Assembly: GCA_021325615.1 (NCBI GenBank)
Contig: JAJPGU010000005.1
Coordinates: 1-64,000, forward strand
DNA length: 64,000 bases
Direction of reading: 5' to 3'
Origin: Nitrososphaerota archaeon
Lineage (GTDB): Archaea; Thermoproteota; Nitrososphaeria; Nitrososphaerales; Nitrosopumilaceae
Part shown: piece after piece, positions 1-10,400 of the stretch
How the letters are laid out: each line of letters opens with the position of its first letter
Position numbering within the stretch: position 1 is the stretch's first letter
Made by a program: the position numbers and the translations under genes
Notes under the pieces: generated by a model
Database searches by the model: none
Seen by the model: only the letters and a program-made list of their open reading frames with translations
What the model was told of the DNA's origin: nothing

Positions 1-2
1 AA

Positions 3-13
3 TAATTATATTC
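3..13 (+). promoter_or_regulatory. TATA box of the tRNA-Gln gene
   Basis: An AT-only stretch reading ATAATTATATT lies about 28 bases before the first base of the tRNA at 38, the normal archaeal TATA-to-start distance. The match is by spacing and base composition only. Confidence 0.5.
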
Positions 14-37
14 TCAGGGAATGCCATCCGTTTCGGT

Positions 38-141
38 AGCCCGATAGTCTAGTGGCCAAACAAAATTTTGGGCTAGGGATTCCAGGCTCTGGATCTCAGA
101 GGGGATACCTGGAGACGGCAGTTCGAATCTGCCTCGGGCTA
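38..141 (+). tRNA. tRNA-Gln(CTG) with two candidate introns
   Basis: The acceptor AGCCCGA (38-44) pairs fully with TCGGGCT (134-140), followed by discriminator A141. The T-arm is GGCAG-TTCGAAT-CTGCC (117-133). The anticodon stem CCAGG (82-86) pairs with CCTGG (108-112) but encloses 21 bases instead of 7. Removing 14 bases (about 93-106, right after position 37, the canonical intron site) leaves loop CTCTGGA with anticodon CTG, and the anticodon region CTCTG pairs with CAGAG inside the insert, as in normal pre-tRNA. The D-arm (GTC at 47-49, GAT at 78-80) also holds about 17 extra bases near 60-77 that can fold as a hairpin, probably a second, non-canonical intron. Thaumarchaeal tRNAs are known for such introns. 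The Gln identity fits the A1 and U33-CUG loop; exact intron borders are inferred. Confidence 0.82.
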
Positions 142-148
142 TCCTATC

Positions 149-155
149 TTTTTTT
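149..155 (+). terminator. T-run after tRNA-Gln
   Basis: Seven consecutive T residues lie 8 bases after the tRNA 3' end. Archaeal RNA polymerase stops at such T-runs. The site also separates the tRNA from the convergent end of rps7. Confidence 0.45.
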
Positions 156-178
156 ATAAAATTACGCTTGAAGGCCTA

Positions 179-778
179 CTATCTAGAGGCCATTGCTATT
201 CTTTCAAGCTCGTTCTTCTTCTTGACAGAAGGCGCGCTCATGTCGTTCCCGGATGCAAGTATCAGGTGCTCCGCCAGGCTCTCCTCAAGCGTTTTAGGGT
301 TTGAAAACGAGGCATCCCTGACCCCTTCTGCAATAAATCGCAGTGCAAGGTCGACCCTCCTCAGCGGCGCCACGTCGACTGACACGTGGTATACGGTGCC
401 TCCGTATACAATCCTTGTAGTGTCCTCGTTCGGGGCCGAGTGCTCGATTGCACGAATCAGCACCTCAACTGGGTTCTTGCCAGTCTTGAGGTGTATGATG
501 TCAAGCGCAGCCTTGGCCGTATTTATGGCGTGGACCTTCTTGCCGCCCATCCTGCCCGTGTTCTTGGCATATTTCTTTCCAAAGTGCGATATCTTGTTGA
601 TAAGCCTCTCCACGATATTCACCTCGGCCTTGTTGAACCGCTTCAGTGCAGAGCGGCCGTATGATACGGGCATTATTTCCTTCTTTAGCGATATGACGTT
701 TCGAAGCCCGGGGTCTTTAATCTCAATTTTTGAGGTGTCCCACTTTCTAAAGAGCAGAAGGTTCAGAGTCTCAGTCAT
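179..778 (-). CDS. rps7: Ribosomal protein uS7
   Basis: The 199-residue product is the small-subunit head protein uS7, which binds the 3' major domain of 16S rRNA. The archaeal form is recognisable by the stretch around residues 40-75 (YGRSALKRFNKAEVNIVERL) and by the basic segment GRMGGKKVHAINTAKAALD. It is the last gene of the minus-strand rpl30e-nusA-rps12-rps7 operon and starts 3 bases after rps12 ends, so it is surely co-transcribed. The ATG at 776-778 is the only start that fits the family's N-terminus. In many archaea an EF-2 or EF-1A gene follows here; in this window the operon instead ends against a convergent tRNA gene. Confidence 0.96.
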   Translation of the reverse strand: MTETLNLLLFRKWDTSKIEIKDPGLRNVISLKKEIMPVSYGRSALKRFNKAEVNIVERLINKISHFGKKYAKNTGRMGGKKVHAINTAKAALDIIHLKTGKNPVEVLIRAIEHSAPNEDTTRIVYGGTVYHVSVDVAPLRRVDLALRFIAEGVRDASFSNPKTLEESLAEHLILASGNDMSAPSVKKKNELERIAMASR

Positions 779-781
779 GTG

Positions 782-1219
782 CTATCTCCTCGGCTTTTCC
801 TTCTTGCCTGTAACAAGTTCCTTGAGCGACGTGCCGTTTACCTTGAAAACCTTCCACCTTACACCTGGGATATCTCCCATCGCACCGCCCATCGAAGCAC
901 CCATTCCCTCGACATGCACCTCGTCGTGTTCGTCAACAAAGTTTAGCGCGCCGTCCTTTGGAAGGAAGGCGGTAACTGTCTTGCCGTTCTTGATTAGCTG
1001 TACTCGTACACACTTTCTTACCGCAGAGTTGGGCTGCTTTGCCTCGATGCCCACCTTTTCCAGTACGATGCCTCGGGCCTGCGGCGCGCCCCCAAGCGGC
1101 GAGGCCTTTTTGTCAAGGCCAAGCTGGCGCCTCTTGTAGGTGCCGATTGACCATCGCTGCCTCTTCCTCTTGTCGCGCAGTACTCTTCCTGCAAACAGGC
1201 CTAGTGGTGATTTTGCCAT
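782..1219 (-). CDS. rps12: Ribosomal protein uS12
   Basis: The 145-residue product is uS12, the decoding-centre protein of the small subunit. The family signature [13 protein letters not shown] is present around residues 62-74, along with the lysine-rich N-terminus and the conserved [12 protein letters not shown] near residue 120. The length matches archaeal uS12. It follows nusA by 8 bases and precedes rps7 by 3 bases in the classic archaeal str-type order. ATG at 1217-1219 is used. Confidence 0.97.
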   Translation of the reverse strand: MAKSPLGLFAGRVLRDKRKRQRWSIGTYKRRQLGLDKKASPLGGAPQARGIVLEKVGIEAKQPNSAVRKCVRVQLIKNGKTVTAFLPKDGALNFVDEHDEVHVEGMGASMGGAMGDIPGVRWKVFKVNGTSLKELVTGKKEKPRR

Positions 1220-1227
1220 GGTATCAT

Positions 1228-1686
1228 CTACTCCATTATCTTCTCGGGACTCTGTATAAGGACTGAGGAAATTTGAAAGTATCTCTTTGCAAGGAGGCGT
1301 GCCTTTTCGGCGTTCCTGCCCTCGCGGCCGACCACGATTCCCTTCTTCTTTGCGTCTACAAGTACGATTGCCTGGAGCGAGCCGTCAAGCCTCTTGTTGA
1401 GCTTTACCTCGGTCACAAGCTTTGGATTGAGCATGTTCTTGAGGAACTCTGCAGGGTCCTCAGAATACTCGACAAGCTCGACGTTTCGCTTGACGACGTT
1501 CTGGAGGTTGCGGATTGTGGCCCCGCCCTTGCCTATTGCAAGGCCCATCTTGCCCTGGTTTACCACGAAAATAACCCTGTCCTGCCTCTCGTCCTCGATG
1601 CAGTCGCGTGCCGTGGCTCCGGTCACGTTCTGGAAAAGTGACATTAGTTTTATCTGGTCTGTTGTAAGTTTGATTGTCTCAGTCAT
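1228..1686 (-). CDS. nusA: NusA-like transcription factor (KH domains)
   Basis: The product is the short archaeal NusA homologue, which has two KH RNA-binding domains and lacks the bacterial N- and C-terminal parts. KH motifs are visible as [15 protein letters not shown] in the first domain and [17 protein letters not shown] in the second. I start at the ATG at 1684-1686 (152 residues, MTETIKLT), because this matches the usual length; an upstream in-frame ATG at 1717-1719 would add 11 residues rich in acidic and aromatic residues with no family counterpart. It lies between rpl30e and rps12, its normal archaeal place, and probably acts in transcription elongation or termination. Confidence 0.93.
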   Translation of the reverse strand: MTETIKLTTDQIKLMSLFQNVTGATARDCIEDERQDRVIFVVNQGKMGLAIGKGGATIRNLQNVVKRNVELVEYSEDPAEFLKNMLNPKLVTEVKLNKRLDGSLQAIVLVDAKKKGIVVGREGRNAEKARLLAKRYFQISSVLIQSPEKIME

Positions 1687-1756
1687 GCCTTTTTTAAACT
1701 CGATCCAGTCGGGGGACATTTAAATCTTGATGGGGCAAGTTTGGAAAACAAGACAT

Positions 1757-2077
1757 TTATGATGACTGCCCTTGTTCTGCGTCCTTTATTATCGCCTTGA
1801 GGTTTGTATCGGAAAGTGTCTTGAGCGATACTGCTGAAATTCTAAACTGCGCGCCGCAAAGCCTGCCAAGTTCCACCGACGAGCCCCTGTAGTTTAGCAT
1901 CTGCACCTTTGCGGACTTGGCAGCGTCGTTAATCTTTTGCAGCGTCTCCGAGGGAATCGAGTGGGAAAGCACGACAAGCTTGGAGTTTTTCATCCCGCCA
2001 AGGGCTTCCTTTGTTCCAAAGGACACCTTGCCGTCCTCGATTGCATCCTTGATTGCCTTTTCGAGCAGCTTAGCCAT
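1757..2077 (-). CDS. rpl30e: Ribosomal protein eL30
   Basis: This 106-residue protein is eL30, an archaeal/eukaryotic large-subunit protein of the L7Ae/L30e fold. The typical features are the FGTKEALGGMKNSKLVVLSH segment near residues 20-40 and the C-terminal RISAVSLKTLSDTNLKAI. It heads the rpl30e-nusA-rps12-rps7 block directly downstream of the RNA polymerase genes in most archaea; here a flavoprotein gene sits between rpoA and eL30. ATG at 2075-2077. Confidence 0.95.
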   Translation of the reverse strand: MAKLLEKAIKDAIEDGKVSFGTKEALGGMKNSKLVVLSHSIPSETLQKINDAAKSAKVQMLNYRGSSVELGRLCGAQFRISAVSLKTLSDTNLKAIIKDAEQGQSS

Positions 2078-2156
2078 GGTATACCACTGTTGTCATGTTC
2101 TGCAACATTTGGTAAACCTTGAAATTTTCAATATATACGTTTCAGACGATATGTCA

Positions 2157-3518
2157 TCACTGGACTGCGTATGCGGCCCTTGCCACTACCTCGGAGAGCG
2201 CGGGATGTATGAATATGGTATTTGCAAGGGCGTCGATTGTGCCTCCAGACCTCATGGCAACAAGCACCTCGTGGACAAGCACCGAGGCGTCTGTGCCCAT
2301 GATGTGGCACCCCAGTATCTTGCGGGTGTTCCTGTCGACAAGCAGCTTGACAAACCCCTCCCTGTCCTCGATTGCCTGGCCCATTGCCGAGCCAGAGTAC
2401 GGATAGACCGATCTCATGTAATCTATTTTATTCCTCCGGAGGTCCTGCTCCGTCCTGCCTACCCCGGCAACCTGCGGCGAGCTAAAGACCGCATGGGGCA
2501 TGGCCTCATAGTTGACGGCCATTTTTTTGTCGTGTACAATGTTTGCAAACGCATACTGCGCCTCGTGGTTTGCGCTGTGCTTGAACTGGTATCTTCCTAT
2601 CACATCACCAAGCGCAAATATTCCCCTGGTTGAGGTCTCAAGTAACTCGTCTACTATGACGTATCCCTTTTCGTTTGTCTTAACACCGGTTTTTTCAAGG
2701 TCAAGTGTGTCGGTGTTTGGGGTCCTCCCCGCTGCCACAAGCAGCTGGTCTGATTCGATGTCTGCCTCCTTTCCTTTTCCGTCCCTTGCAAGCACGTGGA
2801 AGGTGTCCCCCTCCTTTCTGATTTTGTACGTCTGGTGTCCCGCATACACGTGGTATTTTTTTGAAAAAATATCGGTGAACTTTTTGTAAACATCCTCGTC
2901 CTCGTTTGGGAGCAAAAAGTCCCGCCTCTGGACTATGTTTATCTTCGTTCCAAGCGAGCCAAAAAAGTGCGCAAGCTCGCACGCGATGTACCCGCCGCCA
3001 AGTATCGTGAGAACTTTCGGCTGGATTTTCAGCCGGAGCGCCTCGGTACTTGTGATGTATCCGCTCCCCTCAAGCCCCTCTATCTTTGGTATCGAGGGCC
3101 TCGCTCCGCACGCTATGAGGATCTTGTCGGATGTGATGACGGAATCGCCTGCCTGGATTTCCTTCTGCCCGACAAACCTGCATTGTACCGGAAAGAGTCT
3201 CGGGTTTTTGATATTATCAAAGGCTTTGCGTATCTCGGACGATTCCGGGTCCACGATTCCATTTACGCGCTCGATTATCTTTGGATAGTCAATCGAGTAT
3301 TCATGCACGTAAATCCCAAAGAGGTACGCGTTGTGGATTGTCTCCATGACATCGGCGCTGTGAAGCAAAAGTTTTGACGGGATGCAGCCCCTGTTGAGGC
3401 ATGTTCCCCCCATCCTGTCCTTTTCTATTATGGCAACTTTCATCCCGTGCTCTGCAGCCGCGTTTGCAACGTCAAGGCCCGAGCCCGACCCGATTACAAT
3501 GAGGTCAAACCTTTCCAT
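2157..3518 (-). CDS. FAD pyridine nucleotide-disulfide oxidoreductase (dihydrolipoamide dehydrogenase-like)
   Basis: The 453-residue product is a class I flavin disulfide reductase. An N-terminal FAD-binding loop GSGSG (residues 10-14) is followed by the redox pair in GGTCLNRGCIPSK (Cys40, Cys45), a second nucleotide-binding loop TILGGGYIACELAHF, the FAD-contacting TSTRGIFALGDV, and a C-terminal HPALSEVV with the His-Glu pair that serves the thiolate. It could be a dihydrolipoamide dehydrogenase, a low-molecular-weight disulfide reductase or a MerA-like protein; the redox loop does not settle this. It lies inside the rpoHBA-rpl30e block in the same direction, and a TATA-like stretch near 3602-3620 suggests its own promoter with a leader of roughly 60 bases. 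Confidence 0.88.
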   Translation of the reverse strand: MERFDLIVIGSGSGLDVANAAAEHGMKVAIIEKDRMGGTCLNRGCIPSKLLLHSADVMETIHNAYLFGIYVHEYSIDYPKIIERVNGIVDPESSEIRKAFDNIKNPRLFPVQCRFVGQKEIQAGDSVITSDKILIACGARPSIPKIEGLEGSGYITSTEALRLKIQPKVLTILGGGYIACELAHFFGSLGTKINIVQRRDFLLPNEDEDVYKKFTDIFSKKYHVYAGHQTYKIRKEGDTFHVLARDGKGKEADIESDQLLVAAGRTPNTDTLDLEKTGVKTNEKGYVIVDELLETSTRGIFALGDVIGRYQFKHSANHEAQYAFANIVHDKKMAVNYEAMPHAVFSSPQVAGVGRTEQDLRRNKIDYMRSVYPYSGSAMGQAIEDREGFVKLLVDRNTRKILGCHIMGTDASVLVHEVLVAMRSGGTIDALANTIFIHPALSEVVARAAYAVQ

Positions 3519-3643
3519 GAAATATTTTCAAGGATGCCATGGTTCAAGGTGTCCAAGATTCCCACACCTGGTTATCACGGGCGGGATTCTAGCCGGTCCT
3601 TAAATGATATAAAATGTACGGAGCGTGTTTTGCAGGACTTGGG

Positions 3644-6600
3644 CTACTGGTCCTCTACCACTTTCATATAGAGGTCTACTGTTCCCGTGCCAATCGGTAT
3701 GTTTGCGCCGACGATTACGTTTTCTGTCACACCCTTTAGCTCCTCAACCTCGCCTGCAAGCGCGGCCTCGGCAATGGTGGGTACCGTAATCTCAAACGCT
3801 GCCCTTGCAAGGACCGATGTCTTGGTTCCTGCAATTCCGTGCCTTCCAATCTGCTGCAGGTATCCCCTTGAGCACATCAAATCAGCTACCAGCATGATAT
3901 ACCTCACGTCGACCTCGAGGCCCTGGTCCTCAAGGGTTGATTTCAGCTCGGATATCAGGGCGTTTCGAGCAGCCTCGATGCCAAGCGTGTTTGCAATCTC
4001 AAAGACGTTGTTTGTGCGCATGTTCTTCTTGTCGATTCCGTCGATTTCCATCACCTTTGCGATATTGGAGCCTGAAGTCTGGATGACCCACTCGTCTCCC
4101 TGCTGGACTATGGTAACCCTCTCGACGTCGGTGACGCCCTTGACGGTGGTCGAGAGCACCTTGTTTCGGAGCCCGAGTATAGACTGCGCGTCAGACTCTT
4201 CCGGAAGCGTAAGGGTAATCGAGTTGCCAGACTGCTCGACTTCGAACTTTTTCTTCGACGACTGGAGCGCGGTCACGACGTCTTCGACCGTGCATGCCCT
4301 CTCTTTCAGCCTGTCCTGGTTGAGGTTCAGCTTTATCTTTGTCGAATAATCAGTCTCGGTGGATGTAATCAGGGCGGAAATCTTGGTGTGCAGTATCTCG
4401 CGTGCCACCTTGATTGCCTTTTCCTTTGATTTCTTGTGGTGCTCCTCAAGGTAAATGTCCATGGTCGGCGTGACAGGCTTTTTCCTTGCGTCGACAAGCT
4501 CAATGAGCCTTGGAAGACCGAGCGTTACGTTCCTTTCCCTGATGCCTGCAAAGTGGAATGTCCTAAGTGTCATCTGCGTTCCAGGCTCGCCTATGGACTG
4601 GGCAGTTACAACTCCCACTGCCTGTCCCGGCTCTACCTTTGCCTTGTCATATAGCTCAAGGGCCTTCTTTAGCACCTTTTCTACTCCGTCGCGCGAGAGC
4701 TTCGAGTCTGCAAGCGCGTCGTGTACCGTCTGCGCAAGCCTCGGGTTGAATGTCTTGGTGTACTTTTTCGCAAGTTCGGCAACGTCCTCCTTTGAGGCCT
4801 TTTTGCCAGAATCAATGATGCTTTCTGACTCTATCAATCTTAAAATGCGGAACGCCTCGCCGTGGTCCGACTTTGACACGTCAATGCCGTCCTCGCCATA
4901 CAGGAACTGGATGATGTGGCCGTGCGGGTCGCGGACCGTGTGGTCATATTCCAGCTTGAGGTGCTCAAGCGCGTTGATCAATCTACGCTGCATGTATCCC
5001 GACTGCTGGGTCCTTACCGCGGTATCGACAAGCCCTTCGCGTCCTCCCATCGCATGGAAGAAGAACTCTAGCGTCGACAATCCGTCGCGATAGTTTGACT
5101 TTACAAATCCCCTCGAGTCTGGGTTGGTGTCGTTCTCCTTAAAGTGCGGCAGTGCCCTGTTTGCGTATCCCTTGTGGATTCGCCTTCCACGGATTGACTG
5201 CTGCCCAAGTGCGCCTGCCATCTGGCCGATGTTTAGCGACGAGCCCCTTGCGCCTGTTGTAGCCATAATCCTTCCCGCGTTTGTCTCGTCAAACGACTTG
5301 TCTGCCATCGAGCCTGCGCGGTCCCTTGCCTTTGAGAGCTCGTTTACGATGTAGGCCTCTAGCGCCTCCTCTGCGGAAAGTCCCCTTGAGAGCTGGAGCG
5401 TGCCCTTCTTTGCCTGGGAGATGAAGTCGTACACCTTGTCGTATGACTCGTGGATGTCAGTCAGTATGGTCTCCTTGGTCTTGCCTGACAGCTCAAGGTC
5501 CGCATACCCGTAGCTGAACCCGTACCCGGTGATGAACTGCTTTAGCATGATAAGTATGGAATTTAGGAAGCGCTTTGCGGTATCATAATCGTAATCCTTT
5601 GCAATCCTGTGGAGCACGCTGTCAGGCTCCTCTGCGCCTATCGAGGCCTTGTCTATAACACCGCTGACAAGCTGACCGTTCTTTATGACTACATCCTTTG
5701 ACGGCCCCTTGGTTCCCTTGGACCACTTGGACGTGATGACATAGTTGAAGTCTTTTGGAAGGAACAGCGAGAAGAGCTGCTTGCCGGTATAGAGCGGCCC
5801 TCCCTTGCCCTTTACCGCCGGGTCAGGGAAGTTGCCCTGGTATCCTGCAAGCATTGCAAGGTTTGCAAACTCCTGCGGGGTAAGGGTGGTGTCGTCCTTT
5901 GTAAGGAGGTATGCACCCGTGATGAAATCTCGGAGCGCGCCTATGATTGGCCCTCCATACCTTGGGGATATAATCTGGTCCTGCACCCTCATCAGCAGTA
6001 TGGCCTCGGCCCTTGCCTCCTCGCTCTGCGGCACGTGGAGGTTCATCTCGTCGCCGTCAAAATCTGCGTTGTATGGCGGGCAGACGGAGGGGTGCAGCCT
6101 GAAGGTCTTGTTTGGGAGGACCCTCACATAGTGTCCCATGATTGACATCTGGTGCAGCGAGGGCTGCCTGTTGAACATGACAATGTCGCCGTCGGAGAGG
6201 TGCCTCTCGACAAGGTACCCAATCTCGATGTTGTTTGCTATTGTTTCCCTGTCTTCCACAAAGTCAAGCCTTATTTTCACGCCGTCAGGCCTTACGATAT
6301 AGTTTGCACCGGGAAACTTGGTCGGACCGTTTACCACAAGCTTCTTCAGCCTCTCTATGTTCCACTCGGTCACGACCTCCGGTATTGTAAGTTTTATAGC
6401 GACAGACTCCGGTACGCCAACCTCTGATATCTCAAGGCTTGGGTCAGGCGATATCACAGTCCTTGACGAAAAGTCGACCCTCTTTCCCGAGAGCGAGCCC
6501 CTGAACCTCCCCTCCTTGCCCTTGAGCCTCTGGGTGAGTGTCTTGAGGGGCCTGCCGGACCTGTGGTGGGCCTGCGGGATTCCCGAGACCTCGTTGTCAA

Positions 6601-7438
6601 AGTATGTAGTTACATGGTACTGCAGCAGGTCTACCAAGTCTTGGACGATGAGCGGCGGCGTTCCTGCCTCCTTGCTCTCCTTGAGCCTCTGGTTTACCCT
6701 TATGATATCGACAAGCTTGTGCGTAAGGTCGTCTTCCGACCTGATTCCCGTCTCCAGTATGATTGAGGGCCTCACGGTAACCGGCGGCACCGGCAGCACT
6801 TGGAGGACAAACCACTCGGGCCTTGCAGTTGTCGGGTCATATCCCAGAAGCTTGAGGTCATCGTCTATCATGTGCGAGAACCTTTCTCGTATTGTAATAG
6901 GGAGCAGCCTGTTCTCGCCAAGCTCGGTCCTCTCGATGAAGATTGTCGGCTTGGTAAATATCATCTCGTACTGGCCCTTGCCGCAGTGCGGGCATGTCTT
7001 TTCCTTCTTTGCCCTCTCGATGATTTCGTCCGGTATATGCTTTATTGAGATTACGGAATATGCTGCCTCCTTTGCCATTATCTTGTGGTACTCCTCAAGC
7101 TCCTCCTGCGGGATCTTGAGCCTTGCGCAGGACCTGCAGGTGGTAAGAAGCAGCTTGTATATGTTGTCGATAAACGCAATATGCAGCACGGGCTCGGCAA
7201 GCTCAATGTGCCCAAAGTGTCCCGGACACCTTGCGGCCGTGTTTCCGCACGTAAGGCACTTTTGCCCAGGCTCTAGCGTCCCAAGCCTCCCGTCCATGAG
7301 GCCTCCCTGGACCGACATGCCGTCCTCGTCATAGGTCTCTGGCGCGGTAATCTCCGCTACCGAGTACTTGCGAATCTCGGTCGGCGACCAGACCGAGAAC
7401 TTGATTCCGTCGATTACCTTGATTGTTTCAGACGACAT
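3644..7438 (-). CDS. rpoA: DNA-directed RNA polymerase subunit A (unsplit A' + A'')
   Basis: The 1264-residue product is the largest RNA polymerase subunit. The N-terminal zinc site CLTCGNTAARCPGHFGH, the second site CPHCGKGQYE, the DNA-cleft region and the catalytic NADFDGDEMN metal site are all present, and the chain runs on through the bridge and trigger regions (TLRTFHFAG) to the A'' C-terminus. Most archaea encode A' and A'' as two genes; thaumarchaea are known to keep them as one, as seen here. The start ATG overlaps the rpoB stop by one base, implying coupled translation in the rpoH-rpoB-rpoA operon. Confidence 0.98.
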   Translation of the reverse strand: MSSETIKVIDGIKFSVWSPTEIRKYSVAEITAPETYDEDGMSVQGGLMDGRLGTLEPGQKCLTCGNTAARCPGHFGHIELAEPVLHIAFIDNIYKLLLTTCRSCARLKIPQEELEEYHKIMAKEAAYSVISIKHIPDEIIERAKKEKTCPHCGKGQYEMIFTKPTIFIERTELGENRLLPITIRERFSHMIDDDLKLLGYDPTTARPEWFVLQVLPVPPVTVRPSIILETGIRSEDDLTHKLVDIIRVNQRLKESKEAGTPPLIVQDLVDLLQYHVTTYFDNEVSGIPQAHHRSGRPLKTLTQRLKGKEGRFRGSLSGKRVDFSSRTVISPDPSLEISEVGVPESVAIKLTIPEVVTEWNIERLKKLVVNGPTKFPGANYIVRPDGVKIRLDFVEDRETIANNIEIGYLVERHLSDGDIVMFNRQPSLHQMSIMGHYVRVLPNKTFRLHPSVCPPYNADFDGDEMNLHVPQSEEARAEAILLMRVQDQIISPRYGGPIIGALRDFITGAYLLTKDDTTLTPQEFANLAMLAGYQGNFPDPAVKGKGGPLYTGKQLFSLFLPKDFNYVITSKWSKGTKGPSKDVVIKNGQLVSGVIDKASIGAEEPDSVLHRIAKDYDYDTAKRFLNSILIMLKQFITGYGFSYGYADLELSGKTKETILTDIHESYDKVYDFISQAKKGTLQLSRGLSAEEALEAYIVNELSKARDRAGSMADKSFDETNAGRIMATTGARGSSLNIGQMAGALGQQSIRGRRIHKGYANRALPHFKENDTNPDSRGFVKSNYRDGLSTLEFFFHAMGGREGLVDTAVRTQQSGYMQRRLINALEHLKLEYDHTVRDPHGHIIQFLYGEDGIDVSKSDHGEAFRILRLIESESIIDSGKKASKEDVAELAKKYTKTFNPRLAQTVHDALADSKLSRDGVEKVLKKALELYDKAKVEPGQAVGVVTAQSIGEPGTQMTLRTFHFAGIRERNVTLGLPRLIELVDARKKPVTPTMDIYLEEHHKKSKEKAIKVAREILHTKISALITSTETDYSTKIKLNLNQDRLKERACTVEDVVTALQSSKKKFEVEQSGNSITLTLPEESDAQSILGLRNKVLSTTVKGVTDVERVTIVQQGDEWVIQTSGSNIAKVMEIDGIDKKNMRTNNVFEIANTLGIEAARNALISELKSTLEDQGLEVDVRYIMLVADLMCSRGYLQQIGRHGIAGTKTSVLARAAFEITVPTIAEAALAGEVEELKGVTENVIVGANIPIGTGTVDLYMKVVEDQ

Positions 7439-10400
7439 TATACCCTCTCCTTTATCAAAAGCCTTGGCGCCACGTCAAGCGACATCATTTCCTGGAGCAG
7501 TAATTTGAATGCATATGCCACCGAGATGGACGTCACCTTTGCCTTGTCCCCGCAGACCCTGCAGACAAACCTTCGCTGCTTGATGTCATAGTATGATACG
7601 AGGCCGCACCTTTCGCAGCAGTAAATTTCCGCCTTGTCGGACTCTTCCAAGAGCCTGTCCTTTAGCATCATGGACGCTCCGTATGCGATAAGGCAGTCCC
7701 TCTCCATCTCTCCGAACCTCAGGCCACCGCCCCTTGCACGCCCTTCGGTTGGCTGCTTGGTGAGCATCTGTACCTGGCCCCTTGCCCTTGCGTGGATCTT
7801 GTCTGCCACCATGTGGTGAAGCTTCTGGTAGTATACAACGCCTACAAACACGTCGACCGGGAAGGCCTTGCCTGTCCTGCCGTCGTACATGGTCTCCTTG
7901 CCCGAGTACTTGAAGCCTGCCGCCTCTAGCACCCCCTTGATGTCGTCAAGCTTCTCGCCTACAAAGGCCGAGCCGTCCATCTTGGAGCCACGCAGCGCCG
8001 CGGCCTTGCCAGTAACTGATTCAAGGAACATCCCTACGGTCATTCTTGACGGGAATGCATGCGGGTTTATCATTACATCCGGTACAACCCCGTCCGAGGT
8101 ATATGGCAGGTCCTCGTGGTTTACAAGCAGCCCTACGACTCCCTTCTGGCCGTGCCTTGAGGCAAACTTGTCGCCAATCTCCGGAATCCTAAGGTCCCTC
8201 ACCCTAATCTTGTACATCCTGCCGCCGTCGTGCGACTGGGTCATTACAACAGTATCAACAACGCCGTTCTCAGAAGGCCTCACGCCTATCGAGGTGTCCC
8301 TCCTGTACGGTCCCTTTACCTCAAACTCCCTGTATTCCTCCATGAACCTAGGCGGGCTGGTCTTTCCAATCAGGATGTCTCCGCCCTGGACTGTGGCCTC
8401 GGTTGCAATCACGCCGTCCTCCTCAAGCAGCCTGTACGCCTTGTCGCCCCTAAAGCCGCGGATGTTTCCGTCGGCAGTCGGTATCTCAAAGTTGTCCCGC
8501 ATTCCTCCGGGGTACTGCTTTGCCTCGGCCTCGTAGATGCGGTAGAAGAATGTCCTTCCAAGGCCGCGCTCCACCGATGACTTGGACAGGACTATGGCGT
8601 CCTCGATGTTGTAGCCGTCAAAGGGCAGCACTGCAACGACGCAGTTCTGTCCAGCAGGCCTGTCCTCAAGGCCAAGGAGCCCCATCGCCTTTGTAGTAAC
8701 AATCGGGGTCTGCGGGTATAGCATTAGGTGCTGCCTGACATAGGTGCTTGCGTTCATGAGCGGCGTCGAGAACCCGAGGCTCTGCTTTGCCATTGCAGAC
8801 TCGTATGTGTTCCTTGGCGACTGGTTGTGCTCAGGATATGGTATGATGGATGCGCCCGCGCCAAGTATTGCAGACGGGAATATCTCCATGTGCGTGTGCT
8901 TTTTCATGTCAGTCTCGTCTATTGTGATGTAGCAGTTCTCCTCCTCGTTTGCGTCGACAAGTTCTATCACTCCCATGTGCAAAAGGTCGGTCCATGAGAG
9001 GAACTTCTTTGAGACCTTGTCGATGAGTTCCTGGGTGAGGAGGCTCTTGCCTTCCTTGATTACTATTAGCGGCCTGAGCACCCTGCCTGCATTGCAGTTG
9101 ACATAGAGCCTCTTGGTCGAGCCCTCTACAGGCGACTGGTACAGGAAGATTCCGACGTGCGGGTGTATCTTGTAGTTCCTCCTCAGGTCTCGGAGCGAGT
9201 CCACAAGTTTCTGGCCGTCCCGGAAGTATCCTATCAGCCTCCCGTCCACAAAGACACGCGTCCCCTCCTTCTTGAGGTCGTCCTTTGCGTCCGAGACATA
9301 TGTAGCACCAAGGTCGTAGAGCTTCTCCACGATATCCTCTGATGCGACGTTTACTGATATGATTGCAGAAAGCGCTAGGTTCTTGACAAGGCCGCAGTTT
9401 GATCCTTCGGGGGTCTCGCTTGGGCAAATCCTTCCAAAGTGCGTTGCGTGCAGGTCCCTTGCCTCGAAGTTTGGCTGGCTCCTTGAGAGCGGCGACTGGA
9501 TCCTCCTCAGGTGCGATATCGTGGAGAGGTAGTTTGTCCTGTCAAGCAGCTGCGTTACGCCGACACGTCCGCGTCCCCAGTTTCCTGTGGCAATTGCGTT
9601 GTTGAGCTTGTCAGTTACTATTCCAGGCCTTACCGCGGCTGCGACTGCGTTGATTCCGCGCTTCTGGCCGGACCTTTCAAGCTGGTACTTCATGTCCCGT
9701 ACCAGGTTCCTGAACGCCGTCCTGAAAAGGTCCGCAAGCATCTGTCCTGCGAACTTGATTACCTTGTTACCGTAATGGTCCTTGTCGTCAGGCGTGAGCC
9801 ACCCGAGCTTGAGCTCGATAAGCTTGCATGTCGCCTCGCCCAAGAAGAGCGACTTTTCCTTCCTGTTGTCGGGGTGCTTGCCAAGGTGCGGCAGGAGTCC
9901 CCAGTCAAGCAGCGTCTCTGCCCTCTTTATCTGGAACTCTTCAAGCATACCGGGCGCGATTCTCTTGCTGATGTACACTATGGCGTCCTTTGCAGTCGGC
10001 ACGTCGCCTGACTTTTCAAACGATGCCTCCAGCTCGTCCTGGATCTCGTCGACAAGGGATACTGCTGCTGCAATCTCCCTGTCCGACTCGAGGCCGAGTG
10101 CGCGCATTAGCGTAACTACCGGAATGTCGACAGGCGAGCCCGGAATCTTGGCAACAATCAGCCCGTCGTTTTTCATGATAAGCTCAAGCTTTGCCCTGTA
10201 GCCTACAATCGATGAATATACCTTGGCCTTGAACACGGTGTTTCCGCCCACCGTCTCCTTGTCCACTATGATCTTGTTGTATGAGAGGTCCTCAAGCCCT
10301 ACGATAACCCGCTCAGACCCGTTGATGATAAAGTACCCTCCGGGGTCGTTGGGGTCCTCGCCGTACTCGACGAGTTTCTGCTCCGGGAGGTTGTGCAGGA

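Noticed and set aside
168-1139. A 323-residue frame on the plus strand across rps7 and rps12
   Set aside because: It lies fully antisense to two certain ribosomal protein genes and shows no motif; such long shadows arise from the codon bias of GC-rich genes.
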